DNA of 8,966 bases from a bacterium. GTDB taxonomy: Bacteria > Patescibacteriota > Minisyncoccia > CAIUEV01 > JAHKAQ01. This document shows, in pieces, positions 1 through 5,431 of this stretch. The DNA is taken from contig JAGYOS010000044.1 in assembly GCA_018399475.1 (NCBI GenBank), positions 1-8,966 on the forward strand, in the 5' to 3' direction. The position numbers were made by a program, and so were the translations under genes. The notes below the pieces were generated by a model, which was given only the letters and a program-made list of their open reading frames with translations, ran no database searches and was not told the DNA's origin. How positions within the stretch are numbered: the first letter of the stretch is position 1; every line of letters starts with the position of its first letter.

Positions 1-1
1 A

Positions 2-556
2 ACCATGGAACATGCCGACAACGCTTACGCAGAAGGTTCTTGTGAAATCAGAGGAGATGGTACTAATGGAACAGATCCCGGAGACGCTAACGATAAAGGA
101 TTTTATGATACCGGCCAAGACTGGAGCGATTCCACTTATTCTTCAGGAGCCGCCAACAAAGCTCAAATGAGAACCCATGTCCTTTCCAACGGCAATGTAA
201 TTTGGGACTTTTCCGGCAATGTTTATCAATGGACAGACGCCCTCCTAAACGAACAGGATATGCCTACTGACGGCTCTGATCCCGGAGATGGTAATCTAAA
301 GTGGCTACAATGGAATGCCGCTTACAACTTAATTGGTTCTTTATCTAATTCCCGTCCTTCAGACGATGGTTGGACATCCACTAATGGTATTGGCAGAGTT
401 TACACTTGGGGACAAGATGAAGGGGGAACTACCCTTTATGCCTTCAAACGTGGCGGCTATTGGGACAGCACGTCTCATTGCGGGGTTTTCACTCTGAATT
501 TGAGCTACACGCCGGCGAATTCCAGCACGACTCTCGGGTTTCGTTGTGCCCGCTGA
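2..556 (+). CDS. DGR target protein with FGE/C-type-lectin-like fold, 5' partial
   Basis: This is the variable protein diversified by the retroelement. The frame is open to the window edge and the first visible Met (position 5) sits inside a domain, so the true start probably lies upstream; residues below are numbered from that Met. The sequence resembles the formylglycine-generating-enzyme/sulfatase-modifying-factor fold: GNVYQWT at 71-77 matches the family's GNVWEWT-like motif, and the C-terminus GFRCAR (178-183) matches the usual GFRxAR ending. DGR targets commonly use this fold as a scaffold for variable ligand-binding surfaces. Residues differing from the template-encoded version are Y152, D154, S155, H158, S167, Y168, A171, S174, T176 and L177. 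The TGA stop falls at the variable-repeat boundary. Any signal peptide or anchor would be upstream and is not visible. The partner or ligand is unknown. Enzymatic FGE activity is not implied. Confidence 0.88.
   Translation, partial: TMEHADNAYAEGSCEIRGDGTNGTDPGDANDKGFYDTGQDWSDSTYSSGAANKAQMRTHVLSNGNVIWDFSGNVYQWTDALLNEQDMPTDGSDPGDGNLKWLQWNAAYNLIGSLSNSRPSDDGWTSTNGIGRVYTWGQDEGGTTLYAFKRGGYWDSTSHCGVFTLNLSYTPANSSTTLGFRCAR
434..555 (+). repeat. DGR variable repeat (VR)
   Basis: This is the 3' end of the target gene, homologous to the template repeat at 2306-2427. The secure core is 440-555 (116 bp). It differs from the TR at 458 (A to T), 464 (A to G), 468 (A to G), 476 (A to C), 504 (A to G), 506 (A to T), 515 (A to G), 525 (A to G), 531 (A to C) and 533 (A to C). 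All ten are template adenines and no other base differs. Extending the alignment to 434 adds four more A-to-T differences (435, 436, 437, 439) and one matching C. The last 22 bases (534-555) are identical to the TR, contain no adenine, and are the likely initiation-of-mutagenic-homology segment. Confidence 0.95.
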
Positions 557-564
557 TGTAGATA

Positions 565-594
565 CCCCCTATTTGCCTATAGGCAAATAGGGGG
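565..594. repeat. Perfect 30-nt palindrome just downstream of the VR (putative DGR target-site cruciform)
   Basis: The 14-nt arms (565-578 and 581-594) are exactly complementary around a central AT, so the whole block equals its own reverse complement. It starts 9 bases after the VR ends. In the Bordetella phage DGR a hairpin/cruciform just 3' of the VR is needed for efficient target recognition, and this element sits in the same place. A 7-bp outer inverted repeat (560-566 with 604-610) brackets it. No T-run follows directly, which argues against an intrinsic terminator as its main role. Confidence 0.7.
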
Positions 595-663
595 CGTAAG
601 TCTGGTATCTGAGTTCGGTTTTTTATCCCGCGATCGATTTAGGGCAGGGGAAAAATCCATCTC

Positions 664-669
664 TATAAT
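664..669 (+). promoter_or_regulatory. Candidate -10 element for the RT-avd-TR transcript
   Basis: A consensus TATAAT lies 33 bases before the RT start codon, in the gap between target gene and RT. No convincing -35 is seen 16-18 bases upstream. A second possibility is the extended -10 TGC-TATTTT at 672-680, which would leave a very short leader. RT could also be expressed by read-through from the target gene. Confidence 0.35.
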
Positions 670-702
670 TTTGCTATTTTAAAACCGAGTTATTTTTATC
701 TT

Positions 703-1968
703 ATGGACAAGGAGGATAATAACCAAGATCTTTTTCAAAAATTTGTCAGCTTTGAAAATTTGCATTCGGCTTTTGAAAAAGCCAGAAGACTCAAAAAATT
801 TAGAAGAGACGTTCTTGAATTTGAATATCGGCTGGAATACAATCTTTTGAATTTGCAAAAAGAATTAATAGGTTTTAGAGACACAAAATCTTGTGTCTCT
901 AAAACCTATCGGCATGGCGGATATAGAAAATTTATGGTGAAAGATCCTAAAAAAAGAGAAATTAAAGCCGCACCGTTTAGAGATAGAGTAGTCCATCACG
1001 CTTTGAACAATATTATTGAACCAATTTTTGACAAAGGATTTATTTTTGATTCTTATGCCTGCCGGCAAGGTAAGGGGACGCATAAAGCTGTGGAAAGACT
1101 AAGAAAATTTATTCAATCAATCAAAACCAAATTAGCTTTATCAAGAGAGAGTTGTAGAAACGCAAAATCTTGTGCTTCTACAAACTCCGGAAAGCCTCGT
1201 GTTTACTGTTTGCAATGCGATATTTCCCAATACTTTGCTTCAATTGACCACAAAATTCTTTTTGGGCTGATAAAAAAGAAAATTAAAGATAAGAAGTTAC
1301 TAGCTGTTATCAAGAAAGTTATCCGGAGCAGTTATGATAAAATTAAAATTGAAAAATCGGCAAGTTTGTTAAAATCTAAGAAAACTGGTGAGGTTCTTAA
1401 AAGAAAAACCGGAATTCCCATTGGGAATTTGACCTCTCAACTCTTTGCCAATATTTATCTGAATGAGCTTGACCAATTTGTGAAGCATTTTCTCTCTGAG
1501 GAATTGAAAAAAGTAGAAAAGAATTTCTGTGCTTTTCATTACTACATTCGCTATATGGATGATTTTTTGTTTTTAAGTCTGGACAAAAAAATTCTTCACC
1601 AGGTAAAAGAAAGGATAAAAGATTTCTTGGAAAATGATTTAAGGCTTGATTTGAATCCGAAGAAAGTTAATATTTTCCCTGTTAAAAACGGCGTAGATTT
1701 TTTGGGCTATCGGATTTTTTGCTCAAGGCCAGTAAAATTGAGGAAAAGCACCGTGTTTCGTTTTATAAAGAGAATGAAAAAATATCAGAGAAAAGATAAA
1801 AAACCGGAAACTGTTTGGCAGTCTTTTCAATCTTGGAGAGGATACGCCAAGCACGGAAACTCTTTCCGGCTTCAGCAGAGTCTCAAAAAGAAGTATGAAA
1901 TATTCCGGGTATTGGGAGAAGGGCAAAATAAATATAACGCTTATGCAAAAACTAATTCTCTTTCGTAA
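703..1968 (+). CDS. DGR reverse transcriptase
   Basis: The 421-aa enzyme would copy the TR RNA into adenine-mutagenised cDNA that replaces the VR. The RT palm is complete: CDISQYFASID at 172-182 with catalytic Asp173; GIPIGNLTSQ at 237-246, carrying the IGxxxSQ form of motif 4 that separates DGR RTs from group II intron and retron RTs; the active site YMDD at 284-287; and VDFLGY at 331-336. The N-terminal section containing DPKKREIKAAPFRDRVVHHA also matches DGR enzymes. Two segments, about residues 56-69 and 150-161, are encoded by palindromes and share the pattern R-D/N-T/A-K-S-C-V/A-S. They fall in loops before the first palm motifs and look like in-frame insertions. The start ATG has no Shine-Dalgarno upstream; an AAGGAGGAT stretch lies just inside the gene (707-715), with no obvious start codon served by it. 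The 3' end overlaps avd by 26 bases. The gene looks intact, with no truncation or frameshift. Confidence 0.95.
   Translation: MDKEDNNQDLFQKFVSFENLHSAFEKARRLKKFRRDVLEFEYRLEYNLLNLQKELIGFRDTKSCVSKTYRHGGYRKFMVKDPKKREIKAAPFRDRVVHHALNNIIEPIFDKGFIFDSYACRQGKGTHKAVERLRKFIQSIKTKLALSRESCRNAKSCASTNSGKPRVYCLQCDISQYFASIDHKILFGLIKKKIKDKKLLAVIKKVIRSSYDKIKIEKSASLLKSKKTGEVLKRKTGIPIGNLTSQLFANIYLNELDQFVKHFLSEELKKVEKNFCAFHYYIRYMDDFLFLSLDKKILHQVKERIKDFLENDLRLDLNPKKVNIFPVKNGVDFLGYRIFCSRPVKLRKSTVFRFIKRMKKYQRKDKKPETVWQSFQSWRGYAKHGNSFRLQQSLKKKYEIFRVLGEGQNKYNAYAKTNSLS
868..909. repeat. Palindromic element A, in-frame inside the RT gene
   Basis: A perfect 19-bp inverted repeat (868-886 with 891-909) surrounds the 4-nt loop AATC. 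It encodes RT residues 56-69, including RDTKSCVSKT, and the reading frame passes through unbroken. Its core is shared with element B at 1152-1183 in the same gene and resembles noncoding elements near 2519-2560 and 2817-2871. Confidence 0.85.
1152..1183. repeat. Palindromic element B, in-frame inside the RT gene
   Basis: The 14-bp stem (1152-1165 with 1170-1183) has one A-C mismatch (1160/1175) and one G-T pair (1162/1173), and the same AATC loop as element A. It encodes RT residues 150-161 (CRNAKSCASTN), in the same reading frame relative to the repeat as element A. Both copies contain CAAAATCTTGTG. It is a diverged second copy of the same element, in the variable loop just before the first catalytic aspartate. 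Confidence 0.8.
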
Positions 1969-2275
1969 AATTTATGATTTAATTCTTTGGATTTACCCTT
2001 GTATCAATAATTTTCCTGAGAACCAACGTTTTGTTCTAGGTCAGCAGATTCTTAATACCCTTATTAATTTTTTGAAGATTGTTATTGAAGCTAATAGCTA
2101 TAAAGATAAAAAAAGATTTTTACTTTTAGCCAGCGTAGAATTAGATAAGGTACGTTTTTTGATAAGGCTTGCCAAGGATTTAAGATTTACAACCATTAGA
2201 AGATATGGAATGACGACTGATAAAATAAATGAGATTGGCAAATTATTAGGGGGATTAATAAAAAAATTTAGCTGA
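1943..2275 (+). CDS. avd: DGR accessory protein Avd (four-helix bundle)
   Basis: This 110-aa basic helical protein is of the accessory variability determinant family (S23/four-helix-bundle fold). Avd proteins form a positively charged pentameric barrel that binds RT and the TR RNA and are required for retrohoming. Family features visible here are YDLILWIYPCINNFP near the N-terminus, QRFVLGQQIL opening helix 2, LDKVRFLIRLAKDL in helix 3, and INEIGKLLGGLIKK in helix 4. I chose ATG 1943 because it places the first conserved helix at the usual distance from the N-terminus. An upstream in-frame ATG at 1895 would add 16 residues that do not look like Avd. With the chosen start it overlaps the RT end by 26 bases, suggesting translational coupling. 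A GGGAGAAGGG stretch (1914-1923) is too distant to be a clear ribosome site. The TR begins 30 bases after the stop. Confidence 0.88.
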   Translation: MQKLILFRKIYDLILWIYPCINNFPENQRFVLGQQILNTLINFLKIVIEANSYKDKKRFLLLASVELDKVRFLIRLAKDLRFTTIRRYGMTTDKINEIGKLLGGLIKKFS

Positions 2276-2305
2276 ATTTTTTTATTTTTAAAATTAGGGA
2301 TAGTG

Positions 2306-2427
2306 CAAAAAGCCTTCAAACGTGGCGGCAATTGGAACAACACGTCTAATTGCGGGGTTTTCACTCTGAATTTGAACAACACGCCGACGAATTCCAACAC
2401 GAATATCGGGTTTCGTTGTGCCCGCTG
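2306..2427 (+). repeat. DGR template repeat (TR)
   Basis: This is the noncoding donor copy of the VR, in the same orientation. The secure core is 2312-2427. Read in the VR frame it is rich in AAY codons: ten in the core, eight of them altered in the VR, as expected for a template in which adenine mutagenesis turns Asn into many residues. The core has 29 adenines, 10 of which are substituted in the present VR. It would be transcribed as part of an RNA, either by read-through from RT-avd or from a weak TAAAAT at 2289-2294. The 3' boundary is sharp: the VR continues with A (556), the TR with G (2428). Confidence 0.95.
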
Positions 2428-2646
2428 GGAATAACCGCCTTGTCTAAATCAAGGTGCGAGAATGAAATGCCTACGGACATTTTGTCAGAGCTACTGGTTA
2501 TTCCGGAAGCGCTATTCCTTCCTTAAGAGGTGAAAATTAAAATCTTGTCCTCTAAAGGAAAATACAATCCATTCTTGAGACAGTGGAAGCACAAACGCTT
2601 GTTCTGTCTTAGGGAAGAGGATTTGACTTTTATTTCCGTTGTCAAA
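2428..2646 (+). ncRNA. Hairpin-rich stretch 3' of the TR (putative DGR RNA spacer)
   Basis: Seen in sequence: an exact 9-bp outer stem (2428-2436 with 2496-2504) begins at the first base after the TR and encloses two hairpins, 2436-2442 with 2450-2456, and 2465-2471 with 2475-2482 (one bulge). Then come a 12-bp stem with one mismatch (2519-2530 with 2549-2560), an 8-bp stem with one G-U (2576-2583 with 2604-2611), and a 6-bp stem (2622-2627 with 2641-2646). Known: in the Bordetella phage DGR a structured RNA spacer directly 3' of the TR is essential for priming cDNA synthesis and binding RT-Avd. Inference: this region has that job. The third stem may instead be a degenerate copy of the palindromic repeat family. 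No ORF or protein similarity is seen. Confidence 0.5.
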
Positions 2647-2816
2647 GCAACATAGAAATGTCCTACTTGGTTAAATTAGTTAATTATTTTATACATTTTA
2701 CTTGTCGTTTTAATTATGATTTTAGAATAATCTTCCACACTTTTTTTATTTCTGTTTCTGCTTTTACCTTTTCACTATTTTTATTCGGAAGGCTAAAATT
2801 TTTAAAAAGATGACCT

Positions 2817-2871
2817 GCAGAGACACAAAAGATATATTGCTACGCATGCAAAATATTATTTCTGTCCCTGC
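2817..2871. repeat. Imperfect palindrome D, related to the RT-embedded elements
   Basis: Arms 2817-2829 and 2859-2871 pair at 11 of 13 positions. The left arm contains AGAGACACAAAA, as in palindromic element A inside the RT gene. The 29-nt interior is A+T-rich and can fold further. It looks like a diverged noncoding member of the same family. Confidence 0.45.
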
Positions 2872-2949
2872 ACCATTTTCTCGGATTCTCAACAATATAT
2901 TTTCCAATCCTATTTAATCCATAATCCATAATTTAAAATTCCCCATGTC

Positions 2950-3086
2950 GCGGGAATGACAGAGAAAAAACTGCTTTGCAAGGTTTCATTTAAAAGTATT
3001 GTCATCCTCGTCTGCCTGCCGGCAAGCAGACGAAAGCAGGGATCTCAGGAAGTTAAAAGAATGTTTTATTGTCCTGTCATTCCCGC
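2950..3086. repeat. Intergenic inverted-repeat unit with nested palindrome
   Basis: The exact 13-bp inverted repeat GCGGGAATGACAG (2950-2962) / CTGTCATTCCCGC (3074-3086) flanks about 110 bases. Inside is a 26-nt palindrome (3008-3033) with 13-bp arms and a single mismatch, centred on GCCGGC, flanked by GTCATCCTCG and GCAGGGATCTC. The shape resembles a miniature inverted-repeat or REP-like unit; there is no transposase. Confidence 0.45.
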
Positions 3087-3115
3087 CTCCGGACGTTTTA
3101 TCCTCCCAATCTTTA

Positions 3116-3124
3116 TGCTATAAT
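3116..3124 (+). promoter_or_regulatory. Extended -10 promoter for the DUF6922/AbiEii pair
   Basis: TGC-TATAAT is a consensus extended -10. No clear -35 lies 17 bases upstream, which is tolerated for extended -10 promoters. Transcription would start near 3131, giving a leader of about 19 bases. A second TATAAT at 3130-3135 would give an almost leaderless message. Confidence 0.55.
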
Positions 3125-3149
3125 AACAATATAATCTTAAACCGCTTAA

Positions 3150-3425
3150 ATGTTGCCTAGACACCTCCAACCGTTTTTTTGGTCTTCTAAAATTACAGAA
3201 TTAGATCCAAAACAGCACAAAAAAAGAATTATAACCAATCTGTTGAATTTTGGTGATATCCGGGCCCTCCGTTGGCTTTTTAAAAATTATAGCCGGCAAG
3301 AAATAAAAGAAATGACCGTTGATTTTTTACCGGGCGAATGGAGCAAAAAATCTCTAAATTTTTGGAGATTGTTTTTCAATCTAAAAGGAGAAAAAGTTAA
3401 AGAGGACAAAAGGTTAATAAAGTAA
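3150..3425 (+). CDS. DUF6922-like small protein, putative antitoxin
   Basis: This 91-aa protein has the features I associate with DUF6922: an aromatic LQPFFWSS opening (7-14), a long helix ending in GDIRALRWLFKNY (35-47), then QEIKEM, and a closing WSKKSLNFWRLFF segment (64-76). Such proteins are often encoded directly before AbiEii-type nucleotidyltransferases, and here the partner starts 10 bases after the stop. Inference: it is the antitoxin or regulatory half of a toxin-antitoxin-like pair. No classical DNA-binding motif is obvious, and it is not the usual winged-helix AbiEi antitoxin. No strong ribosome site precedes the ATG; the leader is short. Confidence 0.7.
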   Translation: MLPRHLQPFFWSSKITELDPKQHKKRIITNLLNFGDIRALRWLFKNYSRQEIKEMTVDFLPGEWSKKSLNFWRLFFNLKGEKVKEDKRLIK

Positions 3426-3435
3426 TCAAGCGGAA

Positions 3436-4059
3436 ATGTTTTATGAAATTCTGGATAAAAAAAGGCAAGCCGTTATTCCTCTTCTGAAGAATTTTAAGCA
3501 AGATTTTTATCTTGCCGGCGGAACCGCTTTGGCATTGCAATTAGGCCATCGGGACAGCATTGATTTTGATTTTTTTTGCCCGCAGAATATTGATACGCAA
3601 AAATTGTTTGAGAAAGTGAGAGAAGTATTTAAAGGCCGGAAAGTTTTTAAAGTTCAAGACGAAAAAAACACCTTGACTGTATTAATTGGCGAAACCGTAA
3701 AAATAAGTTTTTTCAGTTATAAATACGATTTGCTGGACCAATTAATTGAGGAGCCAAATTTAAAACTGGCCTCGGTTTTGGATATCGCCTGCATGAAATT
3801 GTCGGCGATTACCAGCCGAGGAGTTAATAAGGATTACATTGACTTGTATTATATTCTACAGGAGTTGGATCTTTCTCTTTTGTTGGATAAATCAGCGATT
3901 AAATTTCCCGAATTGGATAGCAGTTTAATCCTAAAAAGCTTGGTTTACTTTAAAGATCTTGAAATAGAACCTATCAGGTTTAAAAACAATAAAGCTGTTG
4001 ATTTTGAAAGAGTCAAGTCTTTTCTTGAGAAAAAAGTGCTGGAAGCTGCAAAATTTTAA
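3436..4059 (+). CDS. AbiEii/AbiGii-type nucleotidyltransferase, putative toxin
   Basis: The 207-aa protein carries the motifs of the AbiEii (DUF1814) branch of the DNA polymerase beta-like nucleotidyltransferases: GGTALAL at 28-34, then HRDSIDFDFF at 38-47 with metal-binding Asp43 and Asp45, and the downstream motif KLSAITSRGVNKDYIDLYYIL at 121-141 with Lys121, Arg128, Lys132, Asp133 and Asp136. Family members transfer nucleotides to RNA (tRNA for characterised MenT/AbiEii relatives) and halt growth until countered by the partner gene. The neighbour 10 bases upstream is a DUF6922-like protein, making a two-gene operon. All catalytic residues are present, so it should be active. The substrate cannot be told from sequence. 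It is shorter than full-length AbiEii of lactococcal plasmids, as is common for this single-domain group. Confidence 0.85.
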   Translation: MFYEILDKKRQAVIPLLKNFKQDFYLAGGTALALQLGHRDSIDFDFFCPQNIDTQKLFEKVREVFKGRKVFKVQDEKNTLTVLIGETVKISFFSYKYDLLDQLIEEPNLKLASVLDIACMKLSAITSRGVNKDYIDLYYILQELDLSLLLDKSAIKFPELDSSLILKSLVYFKDLEIEPIRFKNNKAVDFERVKSFLEKKVLEAAKF

Positions 4060-4098
4060 ATCTCCGCTACAATTTTTATATTATTTTAATGATTAGTC

Positions 4099-4107
4099 TG
4101 CTATACT
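4099..4107 (+). promoter_or_regulatory. Extended -10 promoter for the exonuclease-HIT genes
   Basis: TGC-TATACT lies 48 bases before the exonuclease start, in an A+T-rich gap following the AbiEii gene. No clear -35 is seen. It has the same TGCTANNNT form as the promoters at 3116 and 8618. Confidence 0.5.
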
Positions 4108-4155
4108 TAAAAAGTAGAGTCAGTTTTTATTTTCTTAAAATTAAATTTTAAAATC

Positions 4156-4872
4156 ATGCCTAGTTTAGTTTTTGATATAGAAACAGTAGGGGAAAGCTTT
4201 AAAGAAATGGACGAGATAACTAAAGAGGCTTTAACCTATTGGATTGAAAGAGAATCTATGAGCGAAGCCGAGTACAAGAAAAATGTAGATCGGGTGGAAG
4301 ATAGGCTAGGACTTTCTCCTCTAACCGGGAAAATAGTTTCCATAGCGGTTTATAATCCGGATACTAAAAAAGGAGCGGTTTATTACCAAGCTCCGGGCAA
4401 GAAAATAAAAAAATTTAAGCGGCAAGGGGTTGAATTCGTTTGTACCGATGAAAAAGGAATCTTGGAGAATTTTTGGGCTGTAGCCGAAAAGTATGATGAA
4501 TTCGTTACTTACAACGGGCGCTCTTTTGACTTCCCTTTTATTATCATCCGCTCGGCGGTTCATAAAATTCGTCCCACTAAAAATGCTATGTCTAACCGTT
4601 ATTACCGCAGCCAGGATTTAAAAGCCAAACAAGTGGATTTAATGGATCAGATGACTTTTTATGGGGCGGTTGCCAATCGGCCGAAACTGCACTTGGTTTG
4701 CCGGGCTTTTGGAATTGCCAGTCCCAAAAATGAAGGAGTTGCCGGTGGAGATGTTGCCAAACTTTTTGCCAAAGGCTACTACAAAGAAATTGCGGAATAT
4801 AATTTAAGGGACGTAATCGCAACTGCAGCTGTCTATGAAATTTGGCGTCGCTATTTTAAATTCCATTACTAA
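4156..4872 (+). CDS. DEDDy 3'-5' exonuclease (PolB-like exonuclease domain, stand-alone)
   Basis: The 238-aa protein matches the ribonuclease-H-like exonuclease family related to the proofreading domain of B-family polymerases. Exo I is FDIET with Asp7 and Glu9; Exo II is YNGRSFDFPFI with Asp125; Exo III is YNLRD with Tyr215 and Asp219, i.e. the DEDDy subtype. No polymerase domain is attached. It would remove nucleotides from single-stranded or mismatched 3' ends in a two-metal reaction; the natural substrate is not known. The ATG at 4156 places Exo I at the extreme N-terminus, as is usual. It is followed after 20 bases by the HIT-family gene, probably in one transcript. All four acidic residues and the Tyr are present. 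Confidence 0.87.
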   Translation: MPSLVFDIETVGESFKEMDEITKEALTYWIERESMSEAEYKKNVDRVEDRLGLSPLTGKIVSIAVYNPDTKKGAVYYQAPGKKIKKFKRQGVEFVCTDEKGILENFWAVAEKYDEFVTYNGRSFDFPFIIIRSAVHKIRPTKNAMSNRYYRSQDLKAKQVDLMDQMTFYGAVANRPKLHLVCRAFGIASPKNEGVAGGDVAKLFAKGYYKEIAEYNLRDVIATAAVYEIWRRYFKFHY

Positions 4873-4892
4873 TTTATTTGTAAAAATAAAAA

Positions 4893-5354
4893 ATGGTTCA
4901 AGATTGTCTTTTTTGTAAAATTGCAGCCGGTGAGATTCCTTGCCATAAAATTTGGGAAGATGAAAAGCATTTGGCTTTTCTTTCCATTTTTCCCAATACG
5001 GAAGGCTTTTCCGTAGTTATTCCCAAGAAGCATTATTCCAGCTACGCTTTTGATCTGTCCGATCAAGTCCTGCAAGATTTAATTGTGGCGGCCAAAAAGG
5101 TGGGCAAGCTTTTGGATGAAAAATTGGAAGATGTCGGCCGAACAGGTTTAATTTTTGAAGGATTCGGAGTGGATCATGTTCATGCTAAGCTTTTTCCCAT
5201 GCATGGCACGGCGGATTTAAAAGAATGGAAGCCGGTGGAAACTAAAATTGATAAGTATTTTAATACTTACCCGGGTTATCTTTCTTCCCATGATTACAAA
5301 AGGGCTGATGACAAAAAACTTGCGGAACTGGCAAAAAAAATAAGGGAAGAATAG
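4893..5354 (+). CDS. HIT family protein (nucleotide hydrolase/transferase superfamily)
   Basis: The 153-aa protein has the histidine-triad fold. The N-terminus has CLFCKI (5-10), whose Cys5 and Cys8, with His47 and the first triad His, are candidates for the zinc site of zinc-HIT members. SIFPNTEGFSVVIPKKHY (31-48) is the typical central strand region. The triad segment DHVHAKLFPMH has His95 and His97 but Lys99 where the third triad His normally stands. His97 aligns with the nucleophilic middle His of HxHxH, so chemistry may be retained. HIT enzymes cleave nucleoside phosphoramidates or dinucleoside polyphosphates; the substrate here is unknown. The tail after about residue 110 is longer than in minimal Hint proteins. 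It lies 20 bases after the exonuclease gene. Confidence 0.88.
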   Translation: MVQDCLFCKIAAGEIPCHKIWEDEKHLAFLSIFPNTEGFSVVIPKKHYSSYAFDLSDQVLQDLIVAAKKVGKLLDEKLEDVGRTGLIFEGFGVDHVHAKLFPMHGTADLKEWKPVETKIDKYFNTYPGYLSSHDYKRADDKKLAELAKKIREE

Positions 5355-5431
5355 AAAAGCTTGCTGTTAAAAATAAACAAGGACTTTAGCAATCGGAGAA
5401 ATTCTGTCTAGCTAAAATTTTCTCTCTCTTT

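Larger units (their letters stand above)
434..2646 (+). other. Diversity-generating retroelement cassette
   Basis: The cassette holds VR, target-side palindrome, RT, Avd, TR and the putative structured spacer, all on the plus strand. TR lies downstream of RT and Avd, unlike the Bordetella phage arrangement (target, avd, TR, RT). No phage structural or integrase genes are visible nearby, so this appears to be a chromosomal cellular DGR, though upstream context is cut off. Only one VR is present in the window. Confidence 0.92.
2647..3090. other. Noncoding gap with palindromic repeats
   Basis: No gene or convincing pseudogene is visible. The left part is T-rich plus-strand sequence without recognisable signals. 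The right part holds an imperfect palindrome (2817-2871), a 13-bp inverted repeat (2950-2962 with 3074-3086) and a compact palindrome (3008-3033) nested inside that inverted repeat. Confidence 0.6.

Noticed and set aside
554..556. UGA recoded as glycine (code 25)
   Set aside because: The target protein and Avd both end on TGA exactly at the expected domain ends; reading through gives no meaningful sequence.
565..594. Palindrome after the target gene as an intrinsic terminator
   Set aside because: There is no immediate T-run on either side (CGTAAG follows), and its place next to the VR fits a DGR target hairpin better. A T6 run occurs only 25 bases later.
1895..1942. Upstream ATG as the avd start
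   Set aside because: The extra 16 residues do not resemble Avd, and ATG 1943 gives the usual N-terminus. It is kept as an alternative.
2098..2400. 100-aa minus-strand ORF across avd and the TR
   Set aside because: It is a shadow of avd and the template repeat with low-complexity composition and no recognisable domain.
1..2646. Retron or group II intron as the source of the RT
   Set aside because: The IGxxxSQ motif, Avd partner and adenine-specific TR/VR pair identify a DGR. No maturase domain, intron boundaries or msr/msd-type RNA is seen.
868..2871. The repeated palindromes as a CRISPR array
   Set aside because: Copies are diverged, irregularly spaced and partly within a coding gene; there are no uniform spacers and no cas genes.
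2647..2950. Gene remnant in the long gap after the DGR
   Set aside because: All frames are broken by frequent stops and no recognisable protein motif remains.
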